Source: a virus. From it: a DNA stretch of 23,696 bases. Positions 1 to 5,837 of the stretch are shown here, one piece after another (within the stretch, counting starts at the first letter, position 1; every line of letters begins with the position of its first letter). The stretch spans positions 1 to 23,696 of the IMG/VR virus record IMGVR_UViG_3300010370_000251; one strand, written 5' to 3'. Made by a program: the position numbers and the translations under genes. The notes beneath the pieces were generated by a model. That model was not told the DNA's origin. It made no database searches and worked only from the letters and a program-made list of their open reading frames with translations.

Positions 1-1
1 A

Positions 2-562
2 CTGACAGCGGCAGGTGGTTGCTTGTCGGTTGACGTAGCCCCTAACCAGCGGCTTTGCTATGCCAATGTGGAATCACATACCGTGGTTCTACACTTTGCG
101 GATGGCCCGAACGCAACCAACTTTGTAAGCGTTACAACATCGATTACCTCGGTTGATTGTGTGGCTATTGCCTATGACCCGACAAGCGCAAGCGGTAGGC
201 TTTACATCTTGGTTGAGAAGCAGTCGGGTGGTGGCATTGACTCGTATTACACCGATGATGAAGGGAGTACCGTATCCGTGGCAACAGTAGTAAGCGCAAC
301 CGGGACGCACGTTAGTGTAGCAATCAACCCGATGGGTAAGCGTATCGTGGTGTTCCGCAATACCGGAAATGACATCCACCGGGTTATCTATGATCCGCAG
401 GGCAACATCATTACGGCATCATCTGCTGTGGTAGCAAGCGGAGTGCAGAACGACCAGACCGCTATATCGTGGAGGCTTGGAAACTGGTATCTGTACTACC
501 ACGACACCTCAGCAGGTATTACACAGCTGGTAAGTGTGGACGATGGGGAAACGTTCGCTTAG
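2..562 (+). CDS. Tail-associated beta-propeller protein, C-terminal part (5' end outside window)
   Basis: The reading frame is already open at base 2 and stops at TAG 560-562, so the start lies upstream of the window; the TTG at 23 has no ribosome binding site and is probably internal. About 186 residues are visible. They show repeated short beta strands and Asp-box-like turns of sialidase/BNR propellers: SVDDGETF at the very C-terminus fits S-x-D-x-G-x-T-W/F, and YYTDDEGST is a looser copy. Phage proteins of this type are usually tail fibre or appendage proteins that touch the host surface. The next gene is an endolysin, which fits the end of a late tail module. The beta-propeller assignment is inferred from motifs; the catalytic residues of a true sialidase cannot be judged from this fragment. 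Confidence 0.6.
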   Translation: MTAAGGCLSVDVAPNQRLCYANVESHTVVLHFADGPNATNFVSVTTSITSVDCVAIAYDPTSASGRLYILVEKQSGGGIDSYYTDDEGSTVSVATVVSATGTHVSVAINPMGKRIVVFRNTGNDIHRVIYDPQGNIITASSAVVASGVQNDQTAISWRLGNWYLYYHDTSAGITQLVSVDDGETFA

Positions 563-573
563 GAAAAAGGGCC

Positions 574-610
574 GGTGGGCGGCGAAGATGCAGTTGGGAG
601 ACCGCCCACC
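574..610 (+). other. Leader hairpin upstream of endolysin
   Basis: GGTGGGCGG (574-582) and CCGCCCACC (602-610) are perfect 9-bp inverted repeats with a 19-nt loop, lying between the tail gene and the endolysin. No T-run follows, so it is not a standard intrinsic terminator. It may protect or process the mRNA, or control the lysis gene. GGGAGATAAGGA follows from 617 and AAAAGGA lies just before the endolysin ATG. Confidence 0.5.
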
Positions 611-649
611 TGTCAGGGAGATAAGGACTGACAAAAGGAATATATCACT

Positions 650-1186
650 ATGAGTAGACCTATCGCTTTACGTGCAGCTAAGGAAGCCATAGACAATGTC
701 GGTGTGCAGGAAGTTGGAGACAACAGAGGCAAGGCGGTTGAGATCTATCAAGCCTCAACAATTCCACCTGTGCCACCCGGTAGCCCTTGGTGTGCTGCCT
801 TTGTTGTGTACCGCCTACGGAATGCAGCTCACGACCTAGCCCTTGAGATTCCAGCAGACTGGCCTAGAAGCGCATACTGTCCTGATCATGGTAATTGGGC
901 ACGAAGAACAAAAAACTGGCTATCGGTGAAGGATGCAGAAGCCGACCCGTCAAAAGTTCGTATCGGTGACCTCATTTGCTTTTGGTTTGCTCCGCTCAAC
1001 CGATTGGCACACATTGGTATTGTTACGGGTGTTTATCCTTGGGGTGTCAAAACTGTCGAAGGTAATACCAGCCCAGAGATGGATGATGAGGACGGCGTGG
1101 AGCGCAATGGCGATGGAGTCTACCGCAAGATTCGAGCATGGCGAGAGCTTGGCAGCAATGGTGGTTTTGTAGCCATAGACTGGTAA
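650..1186 (+). CDS. Endolysin, CHAP/NlpC-like cysteine peptidoglycan hydrolase
   Basis: This 178-residue protein is predicted to cleave peptidoglycan peptides at lysis. The catalytic pattern is readable: SPWCAAFV places the nucleophile at Cys48, RLAHIGIV places the base at His121, and VEGNTS (Glu137-Gly-Asn) is the usual third region of CHAP domains. The N-terminal helix (AAKEAIDNVGVQEVGDN) resembles that of phage CHAP proteins that begin with a short helical lead-in. No signal peptide or separate cell-wall-binding domain is seen, so export would need a holin; candidate membrane proteins lie at 20678-21138. The ATG at 650 is preceded by AAAAGGA about 9 nt upstream. The gene stands alone between a leader hairpin and a strong terminator. 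The CHAP fold is well supported; amidase versus endopeptidase activity is not resolved. Confidence 0.8.
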   Translation: MSRPIALRAAKEAIDNVGVQEVGDNRGKAVEIYQASTIPPVPPGSPWCAAFVVYRLRNAAHDLALEIPADWPRSAYCPDHGNWARRTKNWLSVKDAEADPSKVRIGDLICFWFAPLNRLAHIGIVTGVYPWGVKTVEGNTSPEMDDEDGVERNGDGVYRKIRAWRELGSNGGFVAIDW

Positions 1187-1189
1187 CAA

Positions 1190-1217
1190 AAAGACCCGGC
1201 TGGTAGACCGGGTCTTT
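1190..1217. terminator. Bidirectional intrinsic terminator between convergent operons
   Basis: AAAGACCCGG (1190-1199) and CCGGGTCTTT (1208-1217) form a perfect 10-bp stem with an 8-nt loop. T-runs lie on both sides when read on the two strands: TTTCTGT on plus and TTTTTGTT on minus. It sits between the endolysin (+) and the last gene of the minus-strand early operon, so it probably ends both transcripts. Confidence 0.9.
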
Positions 1218-1278
1218 CTGTCTCTCATCAAGGCACCATTTGTTTGTTGTTGTTGTTTTCCCTTGCGGGTGCTATAGT

Positions 1279-1848
1279 CTACCCTATCGTTTTTATTGTT
1301 ACTGCTTGGGTTTCTTCATGCACAATAAAGCCTGCCTTCTTTGCATCGTCCGGATGCTCAAGCATGGCTGTCCTGATTGGCTCTGGCAACTGGCTTACAA
1401 GGATTGATTCCTTCAGTTTGATTGCTGCCGGGCAGTTCTTCTTTGCCCATTCAAGAGCCACGTCCTCAGCCTCTACAGCGACCTTAGGGGCTATTGTTCG
1501 GAAGCCAACCGTGCCGAATGGACAAGTCCATGTCTTTGCTTTCAGTGTGCCATCAGCCTTACGTGGTAACTGAGACATTGCGTATTCCTGCAGCTGTCCG
1601 TTGTACTGATGCTCCAGCCACTCAAGCCTAGCCTGATGCTTGCCGATCATCTTGCGGAAGTTCTCTACAACGGCATCCATCTTAGCTTTCTCGGCAAGGA
1701 TGTTTGCCTCGATGTCCATACGCTTACGCATCACCAGTAGTGCAAGGTCTTCCGGGCTTTCATCGCCCTTGATCCAACCGGATGCAGGGCCAGCATACTC
1801 GCCGGTCTCCTCATCCCACAGCTCGCCATCAATCACATCAAATCCCAT
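1279..1848 (-). CDS. Gam-like host-nuclease inhibitor family protein
   Basis: This 189-residue protein has a long helical/coiled-coil stretch (about residues 38-92). It is followed by the beta-rich signature of phage Gam-type proteins: KAKTWTCPFGTVGFR (104-117), then APKVAVEAEDVALEWAKKNCPAAIKLKESIL. Gam proteins of Mu and related Firmicute phages bind DNA ends and protect them from RecBCD/AddAB-type nucleases. Here it closes an operon that also encodes an ERF annealing protein, so the pair would form a phage recombination/end-protection module. The ATG at 1848 overlaps the TAA of the preceding gene by one base and has GGGAGATAAGTA in front. The N-terminal 35 residues (acidic, MGFDVIDGELWDEETGEY) are not part of the usual Gam core. 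Gp157-type siphovirus proteins are the main alternative. Confidence 0.65.
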   Translation of the reverse strand: MGFDVIDGELWDEETGEYAGPASGWIKGDESPEDLALLVMRKRMDIEANILAEKAKMDAVVENFRKMIGKHQARLEWLEHQYNGQLQEYAMSQLPRKADGTLKAKTWTCPFGTVGFRTIAPKVAVEAEDVALEWAKKNCPAAIKLKESILVSQLPEPIRTAMLEHPDDAKKAGFIVHEETQAVTIKTIG

Positions 1849-2072
1849 TACTTATCTCCCATCAACTGTTCTGGTGTACCGTCGTGCCAGTACACACTTT
1901 CGTAACGATGCTCAAAGTTCACCTGATCGAGATTGCGTCCTGCTGGCTTGACCCAGTAACCATCATCACGAAACGTGACGTACTTGTGGTGCTGGTACTT
2001 GCCATCGGCGTACTTCATGCCTTGCTTCATCGCCATCCTTAGCAGGATTGCTGCCTCTCGCTTTGTTATCAT
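1848..2072 (-). CDS. Small hypothetical protein of the early operon
   Basis: The product is a 74-residue soluble protein starting MITKREAAILL. It is rich in Tyr, His and Trp in its second half (KYQHHKYVTF, RYESVYWHDGT). I do not recognise a family. The start was set at ATG 2072 rather than the upstream TTG at 2087 because GGAGGT lies 6 nt before this ATG and the ATGA overlaps the stop of the Tad2-like gene. No membrane segment, metal-binding cluster or HTH is evident. Its place between a Tad2-like gene and a Gam-like gene makes it a candidate for an early host-interaction factor, but that is only context. Confidence 0.7.
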   Translation of the reverse strand: MITKREAAILLRMAMKQGMKYADGKYQHHKYVTFRDDGYWVKPAGRNLDQVNFEHRYESVYWHDGTPEQLMGDK

Positions 2073-2287
2073 CTCACTACCTCCCAATCGTCTCTAACCT
2101 TCTGCGCTTCCTTGTCGTATATATCCACTACAGGTGGGCAATATGTAGCCCGGTTACCTGATGGTAGATGCATGACAAGATGGTTTTCACCGATAGCTGA
2201 GAGCCTGACAACTTTGCCAGACTCCCAAGCCATCCTCCTTATAGCCATACCCTCAAACAACCGAGGATAAACCTGCCCGAATGTCAT
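2069..2287 (-). CDS. DUF2829/Tad2-like protein, early operon copy
   Basis: This 72-residue protein has the DUF2829 pattern end to end: MTFGQ at the start, a short helix, LFEGMAIRRMAW, a central beta region, and a C-terminal D-I-(x)n-DDWEVVR. DUF2829 contains Tad2, a phage protein that sequesters the glycocyclic ADP-ribose signal of Thoeris defence; related proteins also bind other cyclic nucleotides. The ATG at 2287 forms an ATGA overlap with the XF1762-family gene, so a longer upstream start is rejected. It is closest to the 10492 copy: both have IRR-x-x-W near the N-terminus and end in an R-DDWEV-R tail. Expression from the strong early promoter at 3790-3818 fits an anti-defence role. Ligand binding is inferred from the family. 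Confidence 0.75.
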   Translation of the reverse strand: MTFGQVYPRLFEGMAIRRMAWESGKVVRLSAIGENHLVMHLPSGNRATYCPPVVDIYDKEAQKVRDDWEVVR

Positions 2288-2739
2288 TGATTCAAAACCT
2301 TTATATATTTGTACTTGCGCTCTGTTGGCTGGTCTGTCCTGCGTGGCTTGCCTTTGGTGTGTATCCACTGCCCCCCCCCGCAAGCACCAACGCCAACCCA
2401 TCCAGATGCTTTGAGGCTTGTGCCTGTCTCGCTTTCCAAGATGTAGGTTTGTATAGACTTATAACCAAGTTCTTTACCGACACGAGCAGCTGCGCCATAA
2501 AGACATGAGCAGGCATTCTTTGTGCCGTCAGTCACACAGCGTGTAACCTCTAATACTTCTCTGTAATCAACCAAGCGGGCAACTGGTCTGCCAATGATGG
2601 CTGCACCGTGAAGGTTTCCATCTTCATCTATACACCCAATGCTGAAGCGGTGACCAACTACAGGCTTATGGTGGCGGTGGTGTTCCGCCACATAAGCATT
2701 TGCATCCTTCAACTCAAGAGGGATGATTTTTAATTTCAT
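2284..2739 (-). CDS. XF1762-family phage protein (GNAT-like)
   Basis: The 151-residue product carries the signature of this phage family: LKDANAYVAEHHRHHKPVVGHRF is reached by residue 31, followed by SIGCIDEDG, IIGRPVARLVDYREVLEVTR (49-67) and DGTKNACSCLYGAAARVGKELGY. The fold resembles a GNAT acyltransferase, but the biochemical role is unknown to me. The ATG at 2739 overlaps the ERF stop (ATGA), and its own stop overlaps the ATG of the Tad2-like gene, so translation is probably coupled. Residues Gly121-123 are encoded by nine consecutive G bases (2371-2379 on the plus strand as C), a tract prone to slippage; a one-base change would alter the last 30 residues and the coupling to the next gene. 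Confidence 0.8.
   Translation of the reverse strand: MKLKIIPLELKDANAYVAEHHRHHKPVVGHRFSIGCIDEDGNLHGAAIIGRPVARLVDYREVLEVTRCVTDGTKNACSCLYGAAARVGKELGYKSIQTYILESETGTSLKASGWVGVGACGGGQWIHTKGKPRRTDQPTERKYKYIKVLNQ
2371..2379 (-). repeat. Homopolymeric G9 tract inside the XF1762-family gene
   Basis: Nine consecutive C on the plus strand (G on the coding strand) encode three glycines. It is the longest homopolymer noticed in the window. It could be a slippage-prone contingency tract or simply a spot with elevated sequencing error; the reading frame is intact as given. Confidence 0.85.
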
Positions 2740-3233
2740 CTACTGAGTGGCCTTGCTGCTGCTGGTTTGATTGGCTCATCTATGACAATGTTGCCCTGTG
2801 GGCCTCTACGGTAGCCATCCTGAGGCTTTACCGCCTCGTTTGCATCATCATCTTCATCGGCTGAGATAGCCAGCAGGGAAGACACCGAGTATCTCCGACC
2901 ATAAGTAAGAGCAGAACCGAAGCCGTGAGCATCATGCTTAGTGATAGGCACTACAACGCTCTGTGCTACCCATTCACCGCTTGCATGGATGATGCGGGAC
3001 TCTACCTCTATCGCCGTTACTTTGTCTTCTGTGACGCTCTGTGACGTGATTCCCTGCGACAACATCAAACCGTGCTTAGTGAGCACAGGTCGGATGGTGT
3101 CAAGAATGCTATCGAGCGTAACGTATTTACTGCGGAAGGCAGGGTTGTTGCCTTCCTTTGCGATACCTGACATCTCCCCTTGCGCTTTGATGAGCGCAGG
3201 GGCGATGCCTGTGATGCTTTCTGATGTCTTCAA
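2736..3233 (-). CDS. erf: ERF-family single-strand annealing recombinase
   Basis: ERF proteins anneal complementary single strands in phage recombination. The 165-residue product shows the family hallmarks: an N-terminal helix with PALIKAQGEM, the NPAFRSKYVTLDSILDTIRPVL block (30-51), GLMLSQ, and the near-invariant GSALTYGRRYSVSSLLAI-x-ADEDDDAN (106-132). The C-terminus is a short, likely disordered Pro/Arg-rich tail. It is somewhat shorter than the roughly 200 residues typical of the family. The start is TTG at 3233, supported by GGGAG 8 nt upstream and by a TTGA overlap with the stop of the preceding gene. The Gam-like gene in the same operon completes a recombination module. No paired RecE-type exonuclease is in the operon; a VRR-NUC nuclease is encoded at 5222. 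Confidence 0.9.
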   Translation of the reverse strand: MKTSESITGIAPALIKAQGEMSGIAKEGNNPAFRSKYVTLDSILDTIRPVLTKHGLMLSQGITSQSVTEDKVTAIEVESRIIHASGEWVAQSVVVPITKHDAHGFGSALTYGRRYSVSSLLAISADEDDDANEAVKPQDGYRRGPQGNIVIDEPIKPAAARPLSR

Positions 3234-3499
3234 ATCTCTTCTCCCATTTGTTCGTTGATGAAGTTGATATAGCGTGTAAGCTCTTCTCGGTTATCAAGAT
3301 CTACGCCGTACTCGTCTTCAAAGTGCTTTGCCAGTTCGCTTGTTTTGTTCTGGCTGATGTAGTCTGCCGTCTGATTTGGCTTCAGCTCGTGGATGTGACC
3401 ACATACACTGCCGTATCCACGATCATCACAAACCTCGAACTCTTCCATGAGTTCTTCTGGAATCTCTACTTCCAGCCATTCGTCTGCTCTAATAGTCAT
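3230..3499 (-). CDS. Acidic hypothetical protein of the early operon
   Basis: This 89-residue protein is strongly acidic (EIPEELMEEFEVCDD, HFEDEYGVDLDNREELTRYINFINEQMGEEI) and soluble, with likely helices at both ends. No family is recognised. The ATG at 3499 has GGGAG 8 nt upstream and follows the previous stop by two bases; its own stop overlaps the TTG of erf. The charge and small size resemble many phage host-takeover or DNA-mimic proteins, but nothing in the sequence proves such a role. Confidence 0.75.
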   Translation of the reverse strand: MTIRADEWLEVEIPEELMEEFEVCDDRGYGSVCGHIHELKPNQTADYISQNKTSELAKHFEDEYGVDLDNREELTRYINFINEQMGEEI

Positions 3500-3501
3500 C
3501 G

Positions 3502-3756
3502 TTATTCTCCCGTTACGTGGTTGGATGCATCAGCGTTGTGATCGTCTGGGTCTTCTACAGTTATGCAGACCGTGCCATCGCCAAACTTGATGGTGCTACC
3601 GCTGATGCTGAGTCCCTTCATGTTGACTTCTTCAAACTCAATCCACTCGATGGCTTCATCCAGATCAATGTCGTGAGTTCCGGATGGACCGTGAACCTGA
3701 AGGAACTGCCCGTCTGCCACCGCTTGCTTGACCATCTCTACTGCTTGTTGAATCAT
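3502..3756 (-). CDS. First gene of early operon, hypothetical
   Basis: This is the promoter-proximal gene of the minus-strand operon. It encodes an 84-residue acidic protein beginning MIQQAVEMVKQAVADG with an amphipathic helix, then a beta-rich half (GLSISGSTIKFGDGTVCITVEDPDD). I chose ATG 3756 because GGGAGATAAGACA precedes it directly; an in-frame start at 3798 would lie upstream of the predicted transcript start. No known domain is recognised. First genes of phage early operons are often host- or defence-directed, which is the only functional hint. Confidence 0.75.
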   Translation of the reverse strand: MIQQAVEMVKQAVADGQFLQVHGPSGTHDIDLDEAIEWIEFEEVNMKGLSISGSTIKFGDGTVCITVEDPDDHNADASNHVTGE

Positions 3757-3789
3757 TGTCTTATCTCCCGTACCGCTTGGTACATAACT

Positions 3790-3818
3790 AATATACATCT
3801 AGAATATATATATGTCAA
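3790..3818 (-). promoter_or_regulatory. Early promoter for the minus-strand operon (sigma-70 consensus)
   Basis: Read on the minus strand, a perfect -35 TTGACA (3818-3813) is followed by a 17-bp spacer and a -10 TATATT (3795-3790). The first gene starts at 3756, leaving a leader of about 27 nt that contains its GGGAG ribosome binding site. Confidence 0.88.
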
Positions 3819-3828
3819 TGGCTTGACA
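3813..3828. promoter_or_regulatory. Palindromic operator formed by two back-to-back -35 boxes
   Basis: TGTCAA-tggc-TTGACA is a perfect 6-bp inverted repeat with a 4-bp centre. Each arm is the -35 box of one of the two divergent promoters, so a dimer bound here would block both. The adjacent Cro/CI-type gene at 3860 is the likely binder; this is inferred from position and symmetry. Confidence 0.6.
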
Positions 3829-3853
3829 GGATAATATATTCATATGGTATATA
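3823..3853 (+). promoter_or_regulatory. Promoter of the HTH gene, probably giving a leaderless mRNA
   Basis: TTGACA (3823-3828) is followed by TATATA (3848-3853) at a 19-bp spacing. Only 6 nt separate TATATA from the ATG at 3860, and no ribosome binding site is present, so transcription would begin at or next to the start codon, as for lambda cI from PRM. The same 6-nt spacing recurs at three late genes. Confidence 0.6.
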
Positions 3854-3859
3854 GATTGC

Positions 3860-4084
3860 ATGATTAGAGGACTTACACAACAGGAGCTGGCACGTAGGAC
3901 TGGTTTTACCCAGCCACGAATCAGTGACTATATGACAGGCAAAAAGGCTCCGGGTGATACCAGCCTTCTCAAGCTCGCAGAGGCGATGGATATGGATCCT
4001 GCGGAACTCAGCAAGCAGTTGATGCTACGAAGGACACTCCGCAAAGGCAAAGCACCGGAACAACCAGAAGTACCGGGCGAATAG
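3860..4084 (+). CDS. Cro/CI-type helix-turn-helix regulator
   Basis: This 74-residue protein is essentially one HTH domain: LTQQELARRTGFTQPRISDYMTGKKAPGDTSLLKLAEAMDM (residues 5-45) has the classic Xre-family spacing, with helix 2 at QQELARRTG and the recognition helix at QPRISDYMTG. The C-terminal 20 residues are basic then Pro-rich and probably disordered. There is no peptidase or dimerisation domain of the lambda CI type, so SOS-induced self-cleavage is unlikely. It is transcribed away from the early operon, and the palindrome at 3813-3828 overlaps both promoters, so it probably represses the early operon and itself. It heads a plus-strand group with the sigma factor. Confidence 0.88.
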   Translation: MIRGLTQQELARRTGFTQPRISDYMTGKKAPGDTSLLKLAEAMDMDPAELSKQLMLRRTLRKGKAPEQPEVPGE

Positions 4085-4111
4085 TTAGAGATAGTTAGGA
4101 GATAAGAGACA

Positions 4112-4420
4112 ATGCGACGATGCAACGATTGTGCGAACAGTGTAGTAGATAGTGATGCAGTGTGTACGGCTTGCCGTTTGGCTGAGTGGAAGGATCAGCA
4201 ACAACAGGCAGAGGCAGAGCGCCAAAGACAATATGCGCTGGAGGCTAATAGGGCTGCATATCTTGCCAAGAAGAAGTATATGCGTGATGCGATCAAGGCT
4301 GGTGTTATCACTGCGGTATCGGTTCTGCTTTTCTTGGCTTTCGTTAGTGCCACCCGTGATGCAATGCGGTACGAATGGGAAACCAAGCCAGCACTACTCA
4401 AAGCCAATGGAGTTAAGTGA
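4112..4420 (+). CDS. Zinc-ribbon protein with one transmembrane segment
   Basis: Four cysteines (Cys4, Cys7, Cys18, Cys21; CNDC and CTAC) form a likely zinc ribbon at the N-terminus. Next comes a charged Gln/Glu/Arg-rich helix (about 25-58, probably coiled coil), then one hydrophobic segment (about 63-81, GVITAVSVLLFLAFVSA) and a short tail. The product would be a membrane-anchored cytoplasmic zinc ribbon with the tail outside, or the reverse. No family with a known function is recognised. ATG 4112 has GGAGATAAGAGACA in front; the stop overlaps the GTG of the sigma gene (GTGA), so the two are probably co-translated. Confidence 0.75.
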   Translation: MRRCNDCANSVVDSDAVCTACRLAEWKDQQQQAEAERQRQYALEANRAAYLAKKKYMRDAIKAGVITAVSVLLFLAFVSATRDAMRYEWETKPALLKANGVK

Positions 4421-5235
4421 CACCAAGTAGAACAACCATCAGACAGACGCTCCGGACCCTACAAAGGACACCGGAGCGTTTGTTGTCTCACGATGAGATG
4501 GTACTGCTCCACTCTGGCTGGAAGCACGGCATCATGCAGACAGAGTGCCTAGATGCCATGGTGCGTCATAACATGGGTTTTATTCGTGAGGTCTGCAAGG
4601 TCATCAAGCACAAGGAACACTTTGTGGATGCCTGCCAGTACTGCGTCGAGGGCTTGATTAGAGCAATCGAAAAGTGGGAGCCAGAGCGTGGGTTGCGCTT
4701 CTCGACTTACGCTCATCCGTGGATCTATCAGAAGCTCAGGCGTTATCAGTCTAACCAATACAGAACCATCCGGATTGCCGAACACGCACTTGTAAAATGG
4801 CACAAACTCAAGCGTCATTACGTCATCCTAGAACTCGAATTAAAGCGACCACCGACAGATGAGGAACTATCCGAGCGCAGCGGGATGAGCCTTGAAACCA
4901 TTGACATATGCCGTACCGCAGCAGGCATTGAGCCTGTCAGCATGGACACCCCGGTACAAGGTTCTGAGCTGGTCTTGGGCGATACTGCGGTATTCGGTAG
5001 CACACCATCAGCTGAGGATGAGTACTTTAGCGAGCAGGAAGGTACGCTGTCCGATGCCCTGCTTAGACTCGATGAAGAAACCCGGCAGATGTTAGTGCTG
5101 CATTATGGCTTAGATGGGCGTGTACCGCAGACAATCCACATGGTAGCCAGTCGTTACAGAATGCCACCCGTAGTGGTCAAAGAACGCATCAACAAAGCAT
5201 TGCAGGAACTTAGGAGCATCCATGAAGCATCTTGA
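4417..5235 (+). CDS. Phage-encoded sigma-70 family RNA polymerase sigma factor
   Basis: The 272-residue product has sigma regions 2 to 4 without region 1.1. Region 2 is at about 47-110 (VRHNMGFIREVCKVI, then DACQYCVEGLIRAIEKWEPERGLRFSTYAHPWIYQKLRR). Region 3 (about 115-180) begins RTIRIAEH, and region 4 is at about 212-268 (LLRLDEETRQMLVLHYGLDG, with a C-terminal HTH). Against E. coli RpoD region 2.4 (YATWWIRQAITR) the phage has YAHPWIYQKLRR: the first melting Trp is Pro and the position of T440, which helps read the first -10 base, is Arg. This suggests altered -10 specificity; late genes here carry GATACT rather than TATAAT. The start is GTG with a 4-base overlap. The stop overlaps the next gene by 14 bases. 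Confidence 0.88.
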   Translation: MTPSRTTIRQTLRTLQRTPERLLSHDEMVLLHSGWKHGIMQTECLDAMVRHNMGFIREVCKVIKHKEHFVDACQYCVEGLIRAIEKWEPERGLRFSTYAHPWIYQKLRRYQSNQYRTIRIAEHALVKWHKLKRHYVILELELKRPPTDEELSERSGMSLETIDICRTAAGIEPVSMDTPVQGSELVLGDTAVFGSTPSAEDEYFSEQEGTLSDALLRLDEETRQMLVLHYGLDGRVPQTIHMVASRYRMPPVVVKERINKALQELRSIHEAS

Positions 5236-5581
5236 AGACCGGGAGCAAATTGCCCTTATTACTTGGGTGCGTTTGATGGAGTCTAAACATCCTGAGCTTG
5301 CCACGATCTATCACTGCCCTAACGGCGGACACAGGGATATTCGGACAGCTGCGAAGTTTAAGGCAATGGGTGTGAAGGCGGGTGTGTGGGACATCTTCCT
5401 GCCTGCTCCGTTACCGGGTCTTTATATAGAGATGAAGGCGGGTAAAGGCAGGCTAACACCGGGGCAGGTGTCCTTTAGAGACTCCTTGCTACCGCATGGC
5501 TATTCTTTTGTGGTTGCCTATAGTTGGCATGATGCCGCTAAGGCAATAGCCGATCATGTTGGATTTGACGCTGGGTTATAA
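5222..5581 (+). CDS. VRR-NUC domain nuclease
   Basis: The 119-residue product matches the small stand-alone phage VRR-NUC nucleases: EDREQIALITWVRL, HCPNGGHRD, KFKAMGVKAGVWDIFLPAP (catalytic Asp in VWDIF) and GLYIEMKAGKGRLTPGQVSF (the E-x-K of the PD-(D/E)xK fold), ending VVAYSWHDAAKAIADH. These enzymes cut branched or structured DNA and probably resolve replication or recombination intermediates. ATG 5222 lies inside the sigma gene, giving a 14-base overlap. The catalytic residues are all present, so activity is likely. Confidence 0.9.
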   Translation: MKHLEDREQIALITWVRLMESKHPELATIYHCPNGGHRDIRTAAKFKAMGVKAGVWDIFLPAPLPGLYIEMKAGKGRLTPGQVSFRDSLLPHGYSFVVAYSWHDAAKAIADHVGFDAGL

Positions 5582-5637
5582 CTCGTGGTATATATTTCCT
5601 GTTCTCAAACAGGGAGATTTTCCCAAACCTTATAGAG

Positions 5638-5668
5638 CCGCCTAGCATTTGCCGTGCTGGGCGGTTTT
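5638..5668 (+). terminator. Terminator A of the 5582-5875 array
   Basis: CCGCCTAGCA (5638-5647) pairs completely with TGCTGGGCGG (5655-5664), one pair being T-G, around a 7-nt loop. TTTTGCTTTT follows. It lies 57 bases after the VRR-NUC stop and would end that transcript. A weaker 6-bp hairpin (CCTGTT/AACAGG, 5598-5613) precedes it. Confidence 0.8.
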
Positions 5669-5678
5669 GCTTTTGGGA

Positions 5679-5684
5679 TATAAT
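5679..5684 (+). promoter_or_regulatory. TATAAT box following terminator A
   Basis: A perfect -10 hexamer lies 10 bases beyond the T-run of terminator A. No good -35 is found at 16-18 bp. The surrounding 28 bases (5660-5687) match those around the second TATAAT (5750-5777) at 23 of 28 positions, suggesting a repeated regulatory element; promoter function is inferred. Confidence 0.45.
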
Positions 5685-5690
5685 CTGCTG

Positions 5691-5764
5691 TCGATCTAAT
5701 CGGCTGCTCATGTGATGGAGTACTCGCCCGCCTTGCATATCCTCTGCTTGGCGGGTTTCCTTTT
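5691..5764 (+). ncRNA. Possible small RNA between TATAAT 1 and terminator B
   Basis: If transcription starts about 7 nt after TATAAT (5679-5684) and ends at terminator B, a RNA of about 74 nt results. It has no plausible start codon with a ribosome binding site. The only evidence is the promoter-like box and the terminator; this is a hypothesis. Confidence 0.25.
5727..5764 (+). terminator. Terminator B of the array
   Basis: CCCGCC (5727-5732) pairs with GGCGGG (5750-5755), and GCA (5735-5737) with TGC (5745-5747), across a TT/TT internal loop. TTTCCTTTT follows. The outer stem and T-run are strong enough for an intrinsic terminator. Confidence 0.75.
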
Positions 5765-5768
5765 GGTG

Positions 5769-5774
5769 TATAAT
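5769..5774 (+). promoter_or_regulatory. TATAAT box following terminator B
   Basis: A perfect -10 hexamer 5 bases after the T-run of terminator B, in the same setting as the box at 5679. Transcription from here would meet terminator C after about 57 nt, or read through into the primase gene. Confidence 0.45.
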
Positions 5775-5811
5775 GTGAGTGTTCCTTTCTCTATGGAATA
5801 GGCTTTGCCAG

Positions 5812-5837
5812 CTCCCGGAGTAGCTACCGGGAGTTTT
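5812..5837 (+). terminator. Terminator C of the array
   Basis: CTCCCGG (5812-5818) and CCGGGAG (5827-5833) form a perfect 7-bp stem with an 8-nt loop followed by TTTT. It lies only 38 bases before the primase ATG, so it may act as an attenuator for the replication genes. Confidence 0.7.

Noticed and set aside
629-658. A CTG-started leader peptide after GGGAGATAAGGA before the endolysin
   Set aside because: It would have only nine codons with a CTG start; the endolysin has its own ribosome binding site.
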